Shown: piece by piece, positions 1 to 12,780 of the stretch | Layout of the letters: every line of letters starts with the position of its first letter | Numbering within the stretch: position 1 is the stretch's first letter | Assembly (NCBI GenBank): GCA_034336665.1 | Contig: CM067564.1 | Location: forward strand, 45,010,951-45,074,950 | From: Luscinia megarhynchos | Lineage: Eukaryota; Chordata; Aves; Passeriformes; Turdidae | Direction of reading: 5' to 3' | Length of the DNA: 64,000 bases | Notes under the pieces: model-generated | Database searches by the model: none | What the model was told of the DNA's origin: nothing | Seen by the model: the letters and a program-made list of their open reading frames with translations, nothing else | Program-made: the position numbers and the translations under genes

Positions 1-3000
1 TATCCATAAGGAGTCTGGAAAGTGTGATGTAAGAATTAGTAATAGAATTAGCAAACTGTTGTAGCAGTTCTGCTACAGTTTGTCTTAAATTACAGCACCT
101 CAAACATAATCATCATTCCTTGTTTCACTGCAGTGCTGTGCTGTAGTCTGAATCAGTTTTGTCTTCTCTGTTACTGCGCTTTAAAGCACTTTCAAAATTC
201 TTTTAATTACTCGTTTTCATCAAGAATATCACCAGTTTTCCATGCAGATGCAGAAGTAGTTCAGAAAAGGTTGTATATTTTAAGATTCAGATCAAAATTA
301 TGCTTAGCTGTGTCCCCCTGTACATGCAGCATAACATCCCCTTTGGAAATATCCATTACTGAGCTTTTAAAGCTTATAGATGCCCAGTTTATTCTATCTG
401 TGCTGGATTTTTGCCCTTGGGTGTGGAACTCAGCTGCCTGGGCCAGAATTAGGAAATGCTTCCTACATGAGATGCCAAAAAGTCCTGAATCACGGGGCAG
501 AGCCCCATTTCCACCAAAATTGGACAGAATGAGACTGAAAAGGCTGGGGGGACCCTTGAGATGTTGAGAAGGTGTCAGGGGTATGGGTGCCATGTAATTT
601 TGGAATCAGAATAAGCACTGTAGAGAAAGAGACTCCAGAGGGACCTTGTTTGTGACATACTAGGCAGGATTTGGGCATCAGCTGCCCTGAGGTTGTGTGT
701 GCCTGGCAGGAAGCACAGGGAACAGCCTGTTGTGTACCAGGAGCCACACAAACCATGCAGAGATGTGTTCAGCCTCACATTTTGCATCTGTGCTGCTCCA
801 GTTTTCCAGGGTGATGTGAAGGTGAAGCTGAACTGGCACAGAGAGGGTCTCTCCTGCTTTTCAGGTGGTGCTTCAGTGCCCAGTGGAAGGTGGTGACCAC
901 CAGGGCCTCTGTGCAGCCTTGTTCTGGAAAGGGCTCTGGTGTTGGCATGGATTTTGGTGGATTTCAGGCTCTTCCACTATACTTAGTGGTATTTAGGCTG
1001 CTTTTTGGTTGCAGAAAAGTCTAAGTGAGGAGCATGTTCTCTCACACCAGCTGGGACACCTTTGACTGTGGTACAGCACATGCTGATGCCCCAGCAGCTA
1101 CTGAATAGAAAGTTCTATCACTCCAGAGCCCAGGCACCTAAATCCTGCCAAAAGCCAGGCAGAACTGAGACAGGCCACGTGGCTGGTGGCTGCCGGGGAC
1201 ACTGTGGACAGCCACATCTCCCTGCCTGGTGCTGCATCATCCACGGAGCAGGACTGGCCTTCCCAGAGCTCCAGCCCTGTGTGTGTTGCACCAGCACAAG
1301 AACAAATTTATGACTTGTTTCTGATAGAAACCTAACTTAAGTTTTCCTGTTAATTAGGCTGTAATTGCAGTCCATTACTCTGGTGATGTTTCAGCTGGAC
1401 TCTCTCCTTGGCTGAGGGTGCATCCAGTGCTGTTTTCCCTCTGTGCTGGAAGGGCTGCTCCCACCTTGGCTCTGCTGCAGGTGCTGCCTGACATCTGCAT
1501 CCCAACACCCATCCAGAGCTCTCCTCCCAGCTCCTGCCTTACACATGGACTCTGGAGTGCAGATATGTTCAAGGGACCATCAGGTTTTATATTTAAAGAC
1601 TTAGCTCTTTTTTTTTTCCTGAAGCTTTACTCTGTCGTGTGCAGCTGGTGTTACACAGCACATACTTTATTATCCCAGTCATCACTTCAGCCGTTTAATC
1701 CTTTTAACCTTCACAGTGGCTACAGTAAGAGTTACGGGGAGTGAATTTCCTCTTGAGTGAATTTCCTTGGCCACTGTTAAAACCACAAAGAAATTCAGAG
1801 TAGTTCCATGAAAAAAAGGGATCTCTTGATGAAACTGTTTGCAGAGGACTGGAAGGGGTGAGAGGTGTGAGAAGTCAGTCCAGCTGCAGGGAAAGGGCTG
1901 TGGGGACACCACCATGGGCTGGCAGCTGCCACATTCCTGCACCCAACACCCCAGACCTGTTCCAACCACAAAAAAAGTTAATTCAGAACAGTCAGCCCTG
2001 CTGGGCAAGGAAAGGACCTTGCTGCCAGATGCTATTTGTGTTGTACATTATCTCCATAGGTTCTGCATCTGTCTTTGCTGCAGTTTTATTTTCTGCCTTC
2101 AAAATTCCTTTTTTCTCATTGTGTCTAGTAAATTAAATTGAATTTGCAAAATAGTACAAAGTGACATTAGGATGTGCCTGTTAACAGAGGAGAATAAATT
2201 AATTACACGCTGTGAACTAACTGAACTCATTTAGTAATTGATGAATTAACTTAATATGTCTGTTACAAACAGGAGAACTTGAATGCTGGCAGAATAAACA
2301 GTGAAATCTCTCATTGACTGAATCACTAGGGGTTTTCTTTAGGTTTATTTTTACATAGTTTAGTAATGGCCACACTTTTAGAATCAGGAAGTCATACCAG
2401 TCTTTTGCAATTTAGGGTTCACCTCTGTGATTCCATCCTACACCACTTCCAGACTGGCATCTGCCTCTTGAGTTCATTGGAAACTTGGATGTTTCTAGTT
2501 GCTTTTTCTTAACCTAATATTAACACTAGTTCTTCATCCTTCCTTTTTTACACGGGTCAGACTTTCAGCAGCATCAATAATTTTTCCATTTGGCATCCCA
2601 TCCTGACTGGATGACCCTGATTCTGGGGGTTTTGTGGTATTTCTTAATCATATTTTTAGTGTGCACAGTGATGTTATGTTCTTTGTGTGCACATTCTGCA
2701 TCTTCTCTCTTCCCAGATTTCCACTGCAGAAATGAATTTGATTATTCTCTATAGTCAAGTTCCAGACCTGCACCTGTGTGCATCAATTTGTTTTCCTTCC
2801 AGGATGTTTGTGTGGCTTGTGCACGTGGATTGATAGCAATCTGCTGCAGCTCAGTTCTGTGTCAACAGAAAGGAGCTCTCTCCCTGCCAACCCTCTGTAA
2901 ATGCCACAAAAACACCTTTGTATTTAAGCTTCTATTTTAAAACTTTATCTTCCTACGATACCTACAGTAGAAAGGCTGTTAATCTGCCTTTATATCAGGT

Positions 3001-4198
3001 TTTATTGTTTTATTATTCCTTATACTTTCTCCTTTCTTTATGTCTCTTTCTTGCCTCAGGCAATAAACTAGAAACCAAGCTCATTTTATTCTGTTTTATA
3101 TGAAGCTTCTAGATGAGAGTGTTTTGATCCATGGCAGGGACTCTGTCCTGCTACACTAGTTTCCTTCCTTGGAAACCACTGGGAAGGTAAATACCTACTG
3201 CACAAACTCAGTTTCTCAGGTCATAAAGAAAATCAGAACTTCATCCATCCTTTAGTACTCCAGTTTTGAGATGCTGACCTTGTTTGTAGCTTCAAAAGAT
3301 GGAGCCAGTTGTGGGGAGGAGACTGAAAAAATCAGAAGTAATTTGGATATGTGTACATTATATGTTCTGATGAACAGGAATATATTTTTCTAGTGCAACT
3401 AAAGTTGTTTAATGGATGTTGTAGATCAAAGCAAAAACAAATTTGTTTTCAGAATCCAGCAGCCCCCTTTCCCATCCCTTGCCTGGCTGTGTTCAATACA
3501 TGGAGCATTGTGTTGTCTGATTAGCTCTGTAATTTCCATGGCGTGTGCCAGCAGCAGTGTTCATTACTGAAGCACAATGTCTGCTTTTATCCTCATGATG
3601 TGACTGTCCTGTCACAGAAGTCACATGCACAAACTGAGTAGTAAAAGGGGTTCAGGAGTAAGGATCAGTAATATTCTAAACTGTGCATGGTTGTGCAGAT
3701 TTAATTGATTCTAGCACTGCCAGGTGCTCACCAGTTTATCCAGATGATCCTTGCTCAGCATGCAGTGAAGATCCCTCTCATCTTCTGGATCTTCCAGTCC
3801 CTAGCATGGTTAACAGGGCATTGATCAATCCCTAAAAGCTTTATTTTTACCATAACTGTGTGACTTCTCTGCGTTTCATGAGGGGAAGCTGAAGTGGAAA
3901 TGCAAACATGCATTTAAACAAACGATTCTATAAATTCCAGGTGCTGCTCTCAAGACGGCATCTTGCATATGCCAGAGGAAGAACATCTTGTTTGAGGGAA
4001 AACCTGCTTATAAATCTGTGCAAATTGAAAGGTAAACAATTTCTGTTTCTAGTACATTGATGGAGTAAGATTTTTGCACTGGTTATTTTTCCTGCTATGA
4101 AGTATGTAGTATATAAATGTATCTGGCATATGTATTTGTCACTGTGCAGCAGCAGAATGTAGGAAGTGAATAGATTTAAAAAATACTGATTTCTGCTT
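1..4198. other. Non-coding interval, no gene recognised
   Basis: AT-leaning sequence with only short, unconvincing open frames. No tRNA, rRNA or known protein motif is seen. The one segment that looks like an exon is 3941-4031, listed separately. The stretch could be the 5' part of a long primary transcript for the mir-29 cluster, but that is inference from position only. Confidence 0.5.
3941..4031 (+). other. Candidate internal exon (possible mir-29 host transcript)
   Basis: A 91-nt segment is bounded by an acceptor-like CCAG before 3941 and a donor-like AAAG|GTAAAC at 4031/4032. Two of the three forward frames are open across it, including one reading ...CQRKNILFEGKPAYK... that has a protein-like composition but that I do not recognise. 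It lies on the same strand as the mir-29b-2/29c hairpins, about 7.7 kb upstream, so it could be a spliced exon of the primary miRNA transcript. Splice signals alone are weak evidence; chance matches are common in 64 kb. Confidence 0.25.
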
Positions 4199-4201
4199 CA
4201 G

Positions 4202-4313
4202 AGAATCACAGATTGGTTTGGGTTGGAAGGGACCTTCAAGACCATCCAGTTCCAACCCCCTGCCATGGGCAGGGACACCTCCACTGTCCCAGGTTGCTCA
4301 GTGCCCCATCCAG
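4202..4313 (-). mobile_element. CR1 LINE 3' fragment
   Basis: Begins with GAATCACAGATTGGTTTGGG followed by the GGAAGGGACCTTCAAGACC block, the reverse complement of the avian CR1 3' terminus. It covers only about 110 bp of the 3' end, the usual heavy 5' truncation. Confidence 0.9.
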
Positions 4314-4319
4314 TTTCTT

Positions 4320-7300
4320 TGCTTCTTCAGCATAACAAGGAAAGGTTCTGAAGTGCTTTATTTCACTCTGAAAATATTCCTGGCTTGGGTTTCAGGGGTT
4401 TTTTGCAGTGTCATACGTGATGGGAGGAGTACAGAATATTTGTCTTTGACTGAAATGTCCTCTGCAGTGTGTTCCTGAGGCGTGGGAATTGACCTGAGGT
4501 TAAAACTTGAAGTGGTCTGATTGAACTTCCTATCTTTCTTAATTGTTATCTTCTTTCTGTGTGATAATTTTAATTTCACTTCCTCTTGGGTAATGGTGGA
4601 GCAGTCTGAGTTTGTGTTCCATCAGACAAAAAAAAAAAATAAAAACACAGACTAATAAATGTTTTCGTGTTGTTTTTTGTTATTTTTTAGAGATACACAA
4701 GAGCAGTTCCTTCCAGGTCACTTTGCATGCTTTGACAGCCAAAGTGCCACGATGATGTGTGGAGCAGCACAGATGAATCCAGTGCTGGAGATAAGCAGAG
4801 GCGTGAGCGGGTGCCTGGTTTTGAGAGCTCACTTTGTAGGGACACAAGTGGCTGTGGTCCAGCTCAGAGGGTACAAACAGCAGGTGTAGCTTTGGAGTGC
4901 TTCATGACAGGGGCATTTCTGCTCAGGGGTGGGATTAGAGCTTCTACTGCAACTTACATAACAGCCACGGTGCCAGGGTGGTTGCTAAAAATGATGCTCG
5001 TCGCTCTTAGGTCCCAAAAGCTGTAAGTCAGTAGAACTATTTTAAGCTGAGGAAATGTTTTTGTTTTTTATTCTTAATGGCCATTGTTTTTCTCCCATAC
5101 CCCACTGAGATAATTTTAAATGTGTAAGGCAGCAGTAGCAACGAAAATAAGTGTTTTTATAATCTAAGACATGGACAATCAGCAGTGAGTTTTGTTGTGG
5201 GTGGCTGCTTCATTATCATACCCTCATTAACATACCTCAGCAATCAACAGGGAATTACGTTTTTTATTATGGCTGTCCTGTCCAATTTCTAAAACACAAC
5301 ATCAGCTGCTTTTATCCAGCAAATGGTGATCCATTTGGGAAAAAAAACACCCACTTTTCCTGCTTCTGCTGCCCCAAAGGTTGGTGTTTTGCAGAAGGAG
5401 CAGTCAGCTGCTATGGTGATGGGCACAGGGTGGGAATGTGGACAGAAATAGAGGGAGGCTGAAGCCAGACTGTTCCTGCTTCCTTATGGTTTCAGTAGCC
5501 CCCTCTGAATTATATGGAGACTGATTCCAAGGATTTTGCAGGTTATTTGTGGTTTTCTGCCTCAGATTCTCACAATTAGCACAAAATAATGCTCAGGCAA
5601 AAAGGAGAGTGAGATTCCCAAATGGATAATGTTTGTACAGGATATATGTAATTCCCTGCAGAGCAGCTTGTGCCCGTTGTGCTGGGATTTGGATGCACAG
5701 AAATCTCCCTCCTCCCCTCCAGACTGAAGTCAGTTTTTGGTAATGCATAATTCATATCCTGAAGCCTTTGTCACAAAAACATCTTACTGCCTTTCCCCCA
5801 GCTTGCTAAGCCTGCTTTTGTATTTTTAGGATTTCCTTCCCTGCTAATCCCCAAAATCAGCCTGATGAGGTTTCAAAACAGAGTTCAGAGTAAATCTGAG
5901 ACAACTTTTACGTCAGGGATGTTGCTCTGTGCAGCAGGTGATTCTCTGGCACCTGCTATTTATGGATTCTGCCTCCACAAAGAATTACTTCCCTGTGGCA
6001 CCACTGCCACAGTCAGTGCACAAGTGGACTGCATCTCCAGGGATTCTACCAGGAGGCTTGGGTGTATCTTTGGATACATCTCACAGGGAGTGCCTACACA
6101 CACATTCTGTTATGAAACAAAGACAGCAGGATTTTTTTTTTTTGGTGAATTTTTGGTGAGCTCTAATCCAAAATTACTCTTTCCATAGGGAGCATGATGC
6201 CTGTATTTAGTGATGGGTTAGTGGCACACCTCGACTGCCTGCTCTGACTGTGAGTGAGCTCACACAAGTACAGATTGTGAGGAGTCATAACGTGGCTTAA
6301 AAAATCTGTGTAAAACCTGGAGGAGAAGAAAAATGATTCTCAAGTTGTGTTTTAATTCATCTCTTTGCAGAACAACACAGAGGGGAGTAATTGAAACAGC
6401 TCTGGGGTTTTCTTCTTCCAGATTCTGAGGACAAACCTGTGAGTAATGAATTGTTACAGAAGTACACAAATAAAGCTGTACAGGGTAGAGGCTGATTTTT
6501 CTCAGGTACAGCACATCTGTATCAGCTGTTGTAAATACCTTGGAGCCATCAGGCCTTTCCTGCTCTAAGCTTTGAGGATCTTTGAAAGTACAAAGATAAA
6601 TGCATGGTGTTCCTGCATAATGGGTAAATTGGATATTTCACTGGTGGAAAATAATTGCCTTCATTTGAAGGCTCTTTGCCTGTTCCAGAGGAATGTTCCC
6701 CAGATCTCTTGACTTCATAGCACTTCTCAGTGCAGCTGAACAAAGCACAGGAAGGAATGTGAAGTACTGTCATCATTGTAGGAATCTTTTCAGTACAGCT
6801 TTGTCATTATTTTCCTCCCAAATGACCCAAATGCTTGTTTTTTTGCTTACTGTTTATATCAAGCCATCACAGACCTTCTGATGATTTTAAATTCCAGCTG
6901 TGGAGGCTTTGATTGTTTCTTGCACGTTGCTCATTTTAAGTTGACAGAATTGCTCAGTGAGAGAAATTCAAATGGGAAAATTCAGGCAAACAGGCCTGTG
7001 GGGGAGGTTGAGCCTTGAGTAAAAATCAAGTAAAACTTGACTAAGAACCTGAGAGTTCAGTGTATTGATTTTCTTGTGAAAGTTCAAGAACTGTGTTTCC
7101 TTGCAGGCTGAAACTCATCTCAACTCCTCATGACCAGCTGAGCAAGAGAGATGGGATTTGATGCTATCCACGGTGTAATTCCACAGTTCATGTCTTTTGC
7201 TAGTGCCAGCTTAATCAGTTTCTGCCCACTCCCAGCCATCCATTTCCAGCTCAGCAGCAATGCAGTGCTCTTCCCTGACTGTGTGGAAAACCAGATGACA

Positions 7301-9810
7301 GAAAATAACTCGGTCAAGAAAAGAAACGCTTCATTTTTTTTTCTTTGTATTAGAATCATTTGAATGAATTTCATGGCCCACAGGCAGTCGTGTTGGTGCT
7401 GCTGAAGGTGACAAGAAGTGCAGCATCAGAGGCAGCAGTGAGCACTGGAGGGTGTCCTAGTGCTGTGTGATCTTGCTGTCAACAAAAATCTGCTCTGGGA
7501 CCATATCCTGAATGAAGGGCTTTGACTAGCCACAGGATTATTTATTGAGCTGCTGCTTTTCATTTATTTTATTAAGGAAGATTAACATCTTCTTGTTAGG
7601 GCAGGTTTATTTTTTTTTACTTGAGGAGATAAACCATCTCTGTGAGAAGTCAGTCAGCTTTGTGGACAGCCATGAATGTCAATAAAGTCTTGGCAAACAC
7701 AGTAGGTATTTATTCAGCCTTGCAAATTAAAAACATTTTTCCTGCTTGTTTAGTGAAGGGAACAAAAAAAGACAAATTACAGAGCGGATAAGCTCTCTTG
7801 ATAGTTGGAATTCATTAAGCTGGTGGTGAAAACGCTGGGGGATTGATGGTGCAGAAAAAGAAAAGATGAAGCAGCTTTTCCCCAATAGCTGTGGTTTAAG
7901 TTCAAGTTGAAAATGACCCAAAAAAAAAATCCCTTAAAGACATCTGTAACTGACTTCACAATCCCCAATTTCTATCTGGGTAGACAGTTCTTTCTCACTG
8001 CAGTTAGTATTAATTGGTTTTTCAGTTGACAGATAATTTCTCAGTGGCTCCTCCATCTCCATCATGCCATGGGGTGTCTGCAGCAACTCATAAATGAGAT
8101 CCATGGCCAGGCATCAAGTGGGAAGTTCACACAGTCCCTTCCCATGGTACAGACAGAGCCTTTCTGCAGACTTGTCACTCTGTCATCTTCCCTTGGCTCC
8201 ACAGTTTATTATTTAAAAAAAAGGGATTTAAAAAGTTGCAGCAAGTTGAGCAGTTTGTCAGATGTGATGTTCTCACAGGCCATTGTCTGCAGATTCCAGG
8301 CTGGCTCTGCCTTTCAGATGGATCATAAAGCTGTCATGAGTGCAGCTCTAACAAAATCCATTTACACAGCTCCTGTTATGGCAAGGCATGGAAAGGAAGC
8401 AGTAGGACTTAGTTTTTAATGAATTTCCTGTACAGAATCGATTAGTCCACCATGGAAGTCTTTCCAAGTCGCACCCAATGCATGTTCTCTGTGATTATCC
8501 CTGATTAATGGGATAAAGTGCCCACAGTTGTCACTTGGAGTCACAGACAGATCTCATGTCATTCCAAGTGCAGGAATTCTGCAGGAATTCATCATTGGAA
8601 GAGAGAGGGTTCCCTAGTAAGTGTTTAAATGCAGCTAAACTACCTGTAAATCACTAAAATTATTCAAGAGCAAAACAAAGCTTTCATAAACTTCGTTCTT
8701 GCAGTGCTTTAATTGCAGACAAAACTTTACTCATTCAAGTGATCCCATCAATGTCAAATAAAAACATGAATTATGAAGCTTGTAAGATTAGAGCTTAAAG
8801 TCACTGACATGTCATTGCCATAATTTTCTCTGGAGGATTACAGAACGCTTAATTTGTAACTGCAGAAACCTAAGTGCAATCAGATGCTCTTCCATCTACA
8901 GTTTTTATCTAAGTCATTGAATTCTGAGTTTGTTCTTTCCTGTTTCCCAAGTTCTTACTTGCAAATGTGAAGACATTAACTCCTCTGTTCTTCTTCTTTC
9001 CAGTTCACCAAGGAAATTGCCCTCAGTTCTTCTGATCATTAAATCTGGGAAGGATGGAGCAGTCCAAGATTTGAAAATGTTTTAAAACTCACAGCACCTA
9101 ATTAGAAGGAGGCATCTTGGAGCAGCACAATAGCTCTCTATCTGCAGTTCATTTGGTTTTCCAATTTAGAAATGACAGTTTACAGCCCTGGTGTGAGCAT
9201 GTTTCTCATTAGCCTGTTCTAGAAACACATAGAGTTATTACAAGTTTTGAAAGCTGCTTTCTTCAAAAGTGCAAATGATACTAAATGGCAGAATTTGCTC
9301 TCTGGATTGCCACCATCCTAAGTGGCAGAGGCAGAGCCATGCAGCTGGACCTCAGCTTCAGATCCTTGGATGTCATGGATGCCACTGCATGGAAAAGATG
9401 CTGCAGCAGGAACTAGCTTTGTCCAGGGGAGACAGTGGTGAAGTGCCCCTGCTGTCCTGGCTTCACAGATGGATCTCAGGTTTCTTGGGCTTTTCTCATG
9501 AAGATTTTCTTGGAGAGCAGTGTGTTAGCTGTGCTGCTGACAGCTACCCTTGTGAGAACTGTCCACACTGGCTTGGTTTCCCTCTCCAGCAGTTGGATTC
9601 TTAGTCTGAGCTGGTTGAGTTTGTTGTCCTTGCAGTAAATGAAGAGAGAGATGCATGTCAGCAGGTGATGAAACTTGAGGAGCAGGTGTAATTATTTTTT
9701 TACATGGTTTTCTGCCCCCAAAGAGTAGATGGAGAATATTTGCCTGTCCTCAGGACTGGACAGATGGGTTCATCTTGGATGGTGGTTTAGGGTCTGGAAT
9801 GTCAGTTCTA
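4320..9810. other. Non-coding interval, no gene recognised
   Basis: I see no recognisable protein, RNA gene or young transposon. Good-looking acceptors occur on the + strand (CTTTCCAG near 9003, CCTTGCAG near 7106) upstream of the mir-29 hairpins, but without matching donors they cannot be called exons. Confidence 0.45.
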
Positions 9811-9814
9811 CAAG

Positions 9815-10195
9815 GACTGGCTGAGGGTTGAAAAGGAGACTCAGGGAAGACCTCATTTATCTGAAGACCAACATTTACCTGAGAGAAGGGGAGAAGGTTG
9901 TGGTGAGATGGGAATCAGCCTCTTCTCCGCAGGTAACAAGCAACAGGACAATGGCAAACATCCTCAGGTTTCACCAGCAGAGGTTCAGGCTGGATATTAG
10001 GAAAAATTTTCTCGCTGAGAGAGTGGTTAAGCATTGAAACAGGCTGAGGGCAGTGGTGGAGTCACCATCCCTGGAAGTGTTCAAAAAACAAGTGGGCCTG
10101 CCACTTCATGATATGGTTTAGTGAGGGTGGTGGTATTAAGTCAAAGGTTGGACTCAATAATCTTGGAGGTCTTCTCCAACCTCAGTAGTTCTGTG
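9815..10195 (+). mobile_element. CR1 LINE 3' fragment
   Basis: Sense copy: GGCTGGATATTAGGAAAAAT, then a degraded GTGGTTAAGCATTGAAACAGG block, 'GTGGTGGAGTCACCATCCCT' and TTGGACTCAATAATCTTGGA near the 3' end. The GGAGTCACCATCCCTGGA wording matches the copy at 35.44 kb, so the two probably belong to the same CR1 subfamily, different from the copies ending with GACCTTCAAGACC. Confidence 0.85.
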
Positions 10196-10199
10196 CTTC

Positions 10200-11671
10200 T
10201 AATCAGCTAAAATCAGCTTTCAGCAGGGCTTCCAGAGGCAGGTACAGAGCACACCTGAGTGTGACAAACTGCAGGAGGGAAAAAACAAAGGTGCTTCACT
10301 CTTCTTGAACACACTGCAGCAAGGCAAAATTCTGGCCTTCTGCATGGCTGAAGGAAAAAGAGTGTGGTTCTGCCTGCACTTTAAAGCAGCTTTATTGTAG
10401 CCAGGAGTGTTTTGTGGAAGATTCCCAGGCAGCTGCAGGCTCGGGGCAGAGCCCGGGGACACGGGCACAGCTCTGTCCTGCTGCTTCCTGCCTGCTCTGC
10501 TCCACACAGGCACTTTCTGGGCAGAAAAGCTGCACAATAAATCCAGTGCTGATGTGGCCTGGCATGGTGACAGCTCTTCCAGTAACTGCAGGAACTGCCT
10601 GCTTGTGGAGGCCCAGCCTGCTCCGATGGGTTGTTTTCTTTAAAACTGTTGTTCTGCACCAGATGGGGCATGTGGTGTCTTTGTGCCTCCCTCTGCCATG
10701 CACACACTTTGTGGTGCTTTCTGTGCCACTGCCCAGCTTGGTTTTGTTCCTTCCTGAGAGGCTGTGATGTACCTGAGTGCTTCCCAGAACCTGTCCCTGA
10801 GAGTGAGGCTGTGCAAACACTCAAGACTTGCTCGACATCGCTCTGCAGATGTGCTTGATGTTTGTTCTGCCAGCTGAGATGAGGAGCTGCAGAGAGGTTA
10901 TGAAAAAAAAAAATCTGTTTGAAAGGGAGTAAATTGTCTAGAACACACTTCAGTAGCAGATTTCCAGGAAAGAGCCCTCTGTCAGATTTCTTAGAAGCTG
11001 TGCTGGCTCCAGGTGCTGAGTGCCAGGTCTAACTAGACCATAATCAACTCAGTCCTTACCGTTGGGTTTGGAGACACACTTTTCCCCTAATTTGCAAATC
11101 CCATCTCAACCAGAGCTAGCTGACAGGTGGGCAAGTGTCCAGGCTCTGTGCATGACCTTTGGGATGAATATTCAGCTTTCAGTCACTGATGTGCAGCTTC
11201 TCTCACACGCTGATCTTTGTGCTGCTGCTGTTGAAATGAAGATTTGGTACCAGCTTACGTGTTTTGCTGTCACAAGAATGAGTTTTGCAGCAGTGCTGCC
11301 CTTGCTGCTGTGTCTGGATGTAGTCATGCTGTGGGCAGAGCTCAGCAGACAGAATGTGTTAACAGAAGACAGCAGCACAGGCAGGATGAAGGTCCTTCAT
11401 TCCTTGTTAAAGCCTTGTACATGTTGTTCAAGCTTGACTAACAAAATTCCTCTGAGTGACAATGCTGCAAGCAATTCTCTTGCTGTTGGTAGCACTGTAA
11501 TAGAAAACAGAAGTAAGCATTTGAGTGACTCAAACCAAAATCAAGGGTAAGAATAAGAAAAAAGCATCAACTGTTTAACAGGAAAAATAAAAACCCAACG
11601 TGGCTAGGTATTCTTCTGTGGCATTTCCAATTTATTGTTACAGGAATATCCTCCCAGCTAGACTCAAGCTC
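10200..11671. other. Non-coding interval upstream of the microRNA cluster
   Basis: No supportable gene. A 162-codon open frame at 11062-11550 has no recognisable domain and is treated as chance. An AATAAA lies at about 11586, roughly 90 bp before the first hairpin. If the pri-miRNA passes through here, this signal must be ignored or marks another transcript. Confidence 0.4.
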
Positions 11672-11753
11672 CCTCAGGAAGCTGGTTTCATATGGTGGTT
11701 TAGATTTAACTATTCATTGTCTAGCACCATTTGAAATCAGTGTTCTTGGAGGA
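11672..11753 (+). ncRNA. mir-29b-2: mir-29b-2 precursor hairpin
   Basis: The 3p arm at 11722-11744 begins TAGCACCATTTGAAATC and continues AGTGTT, which is mature miR-29b-3p base for base. The 5p arm at 11682-11703 begins CTGGTTTCATATGGTGG and is the counterpart of miR-29b-2-5p, with the expected pairing (GGTTTC...GGTGG against CCATTTGAAATC) and an AT-rich terminal loop between. The family lowers extracellular-matrix mRNAs (collagens, elastin) and DNA methyltransferases in vertebrates. Its partner mir-29c lies 1 kb downstream on the same strand, the vertebrate mir-29b-2/29c arrangement rather than mir-29b-1/29a. Processing needs nuclear Drosha and cytoplasmic Dicer. No host-gene exon structure can be proven here. 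From memory, the chicken cluster maps to chromosome 26. Confidence 0.95.
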
Positions 11754-12699
11754 AGAATGCCTGCCTTCATCAGGGAAATGGACCCTCGGCAGCCTCAGAG
11801 GAAAAGAAGAGAAGGTCAAGATCTTACTTGTGTGGTTCTGCCATTCCAGTTAACCTGCACCACCAAAGTCCTTCAGTGGGACTCTGGGGGTCTGTGGCCC
11901 AGGTGTCCCCTGGGAGAGCAATGCAAAGAATGATTTCAAAGGCAGAAATTCTGCTGTCATCGTGTTTATAATATTTGTAAGTGGTGACCAACAACTTCAG
12001 AGCCCAAGAAGGTTTTGAGACAGAAACAAGACAAAAAAGTAAAATACAGAATTGTAACTCAGTGTGGAGGATGTTGATTTTAATGCCCCAGCTAGTAAAA
12101 ACAACTACAACTAGTTTATACAACATGATGAGGAATAAGGAACTACATGTGCTCTAAATTTTTAGGTTTTTTCAAAACCTGTTTTCATCCTTACCTAGAT
12201 CTGTTTTTCTTACCACTTGATCACACTTGTCAGTACTTTGTGCTTGTATCATACAAGACAGACAATAGAGTTTGAAACAGGTAATTCTGCATGGAAGCAC
12301 TGGGAGTTCTGGATGCTGTTTGCATCTCTCCTGCATGTTTGGCTTTTTGTTGTGGCATGTTTGGCAGATCAGAATGTGTCATTTATTTTGTGTGACAGGA
12401 CTTGCCAGCATGCAGGTTGGTGGAAATGGCCAGCAACTGAGAATTAGACCACAGGTGGTTGGTCACATTATCAAGTCTGCTGAAATCTGGAGAAGTGTTT
12501 CAAGATTATATTCTTGAAGTATTTCACTGTATTAAAAATGTGTGTACCTAATGATTGATTTTGAAATTTTTCACTGTCCAAACCTTTGTTTTCTCACCAG
12601 TGCTTTAATAAGAATTATATCAAGAATTTGGGGATTCTCCAATGTGAAGTGCTGTCCAGCACATTACTCTTCATCCTTGCAGGTCTCCATAACCCCTTT

Positions 12700-12780
12700 A
12701 GAGGATGACTGATTTCTTTTGGTGTTCAGAGTCAATAATAATTTCTAGCACCATTTGAAATCGGTTATAGTGATTGGGGA
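12700..12780 (+). ncRNA. mir-29c: mir-29c precursor hairpin
   Basis: The 3p arm at 12746-12767 reads TAGCACCATTTGAAATC then GGTTA, identical to mature miR-29c-3p. The 5p arm at 12706-12727 (TGACTGATTTCTTTTGGTG...) corresponds to the mammalian star strand with C-to-T changes that turn G:C pairs into G:U or fall in bulges, so the stem is preserved. It shares the AGCACCA seed with mir-29b-2 and differs in the tail (GGTTA against AGTGTT), the feature that separates 29c from 29b. It should be co-transcribed with mir-29b-2 as one + strand primary RNA. A TCCTTGCAG acceptor-like site sits about 20 bp before the hairpin base, and an AATAAA at 13115-13120 could end the transcript; both are unproven. 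Confidence 0.95.

Noticed and set aside
1925..2010. Possible LTR end (AAAAAAAGTTAATTCAGAACA)
   Set aside because: Only a short resemblance to the AAGAAAATTAACTCTGAACC word of the 56.8 kb LTR, with no flanking support.
11062..11550. 162-codon open frame near the mir-29 hairpins
   Set aside because: No recognised domain or splice logic, and composition like other chance frames; kept as non-coding.
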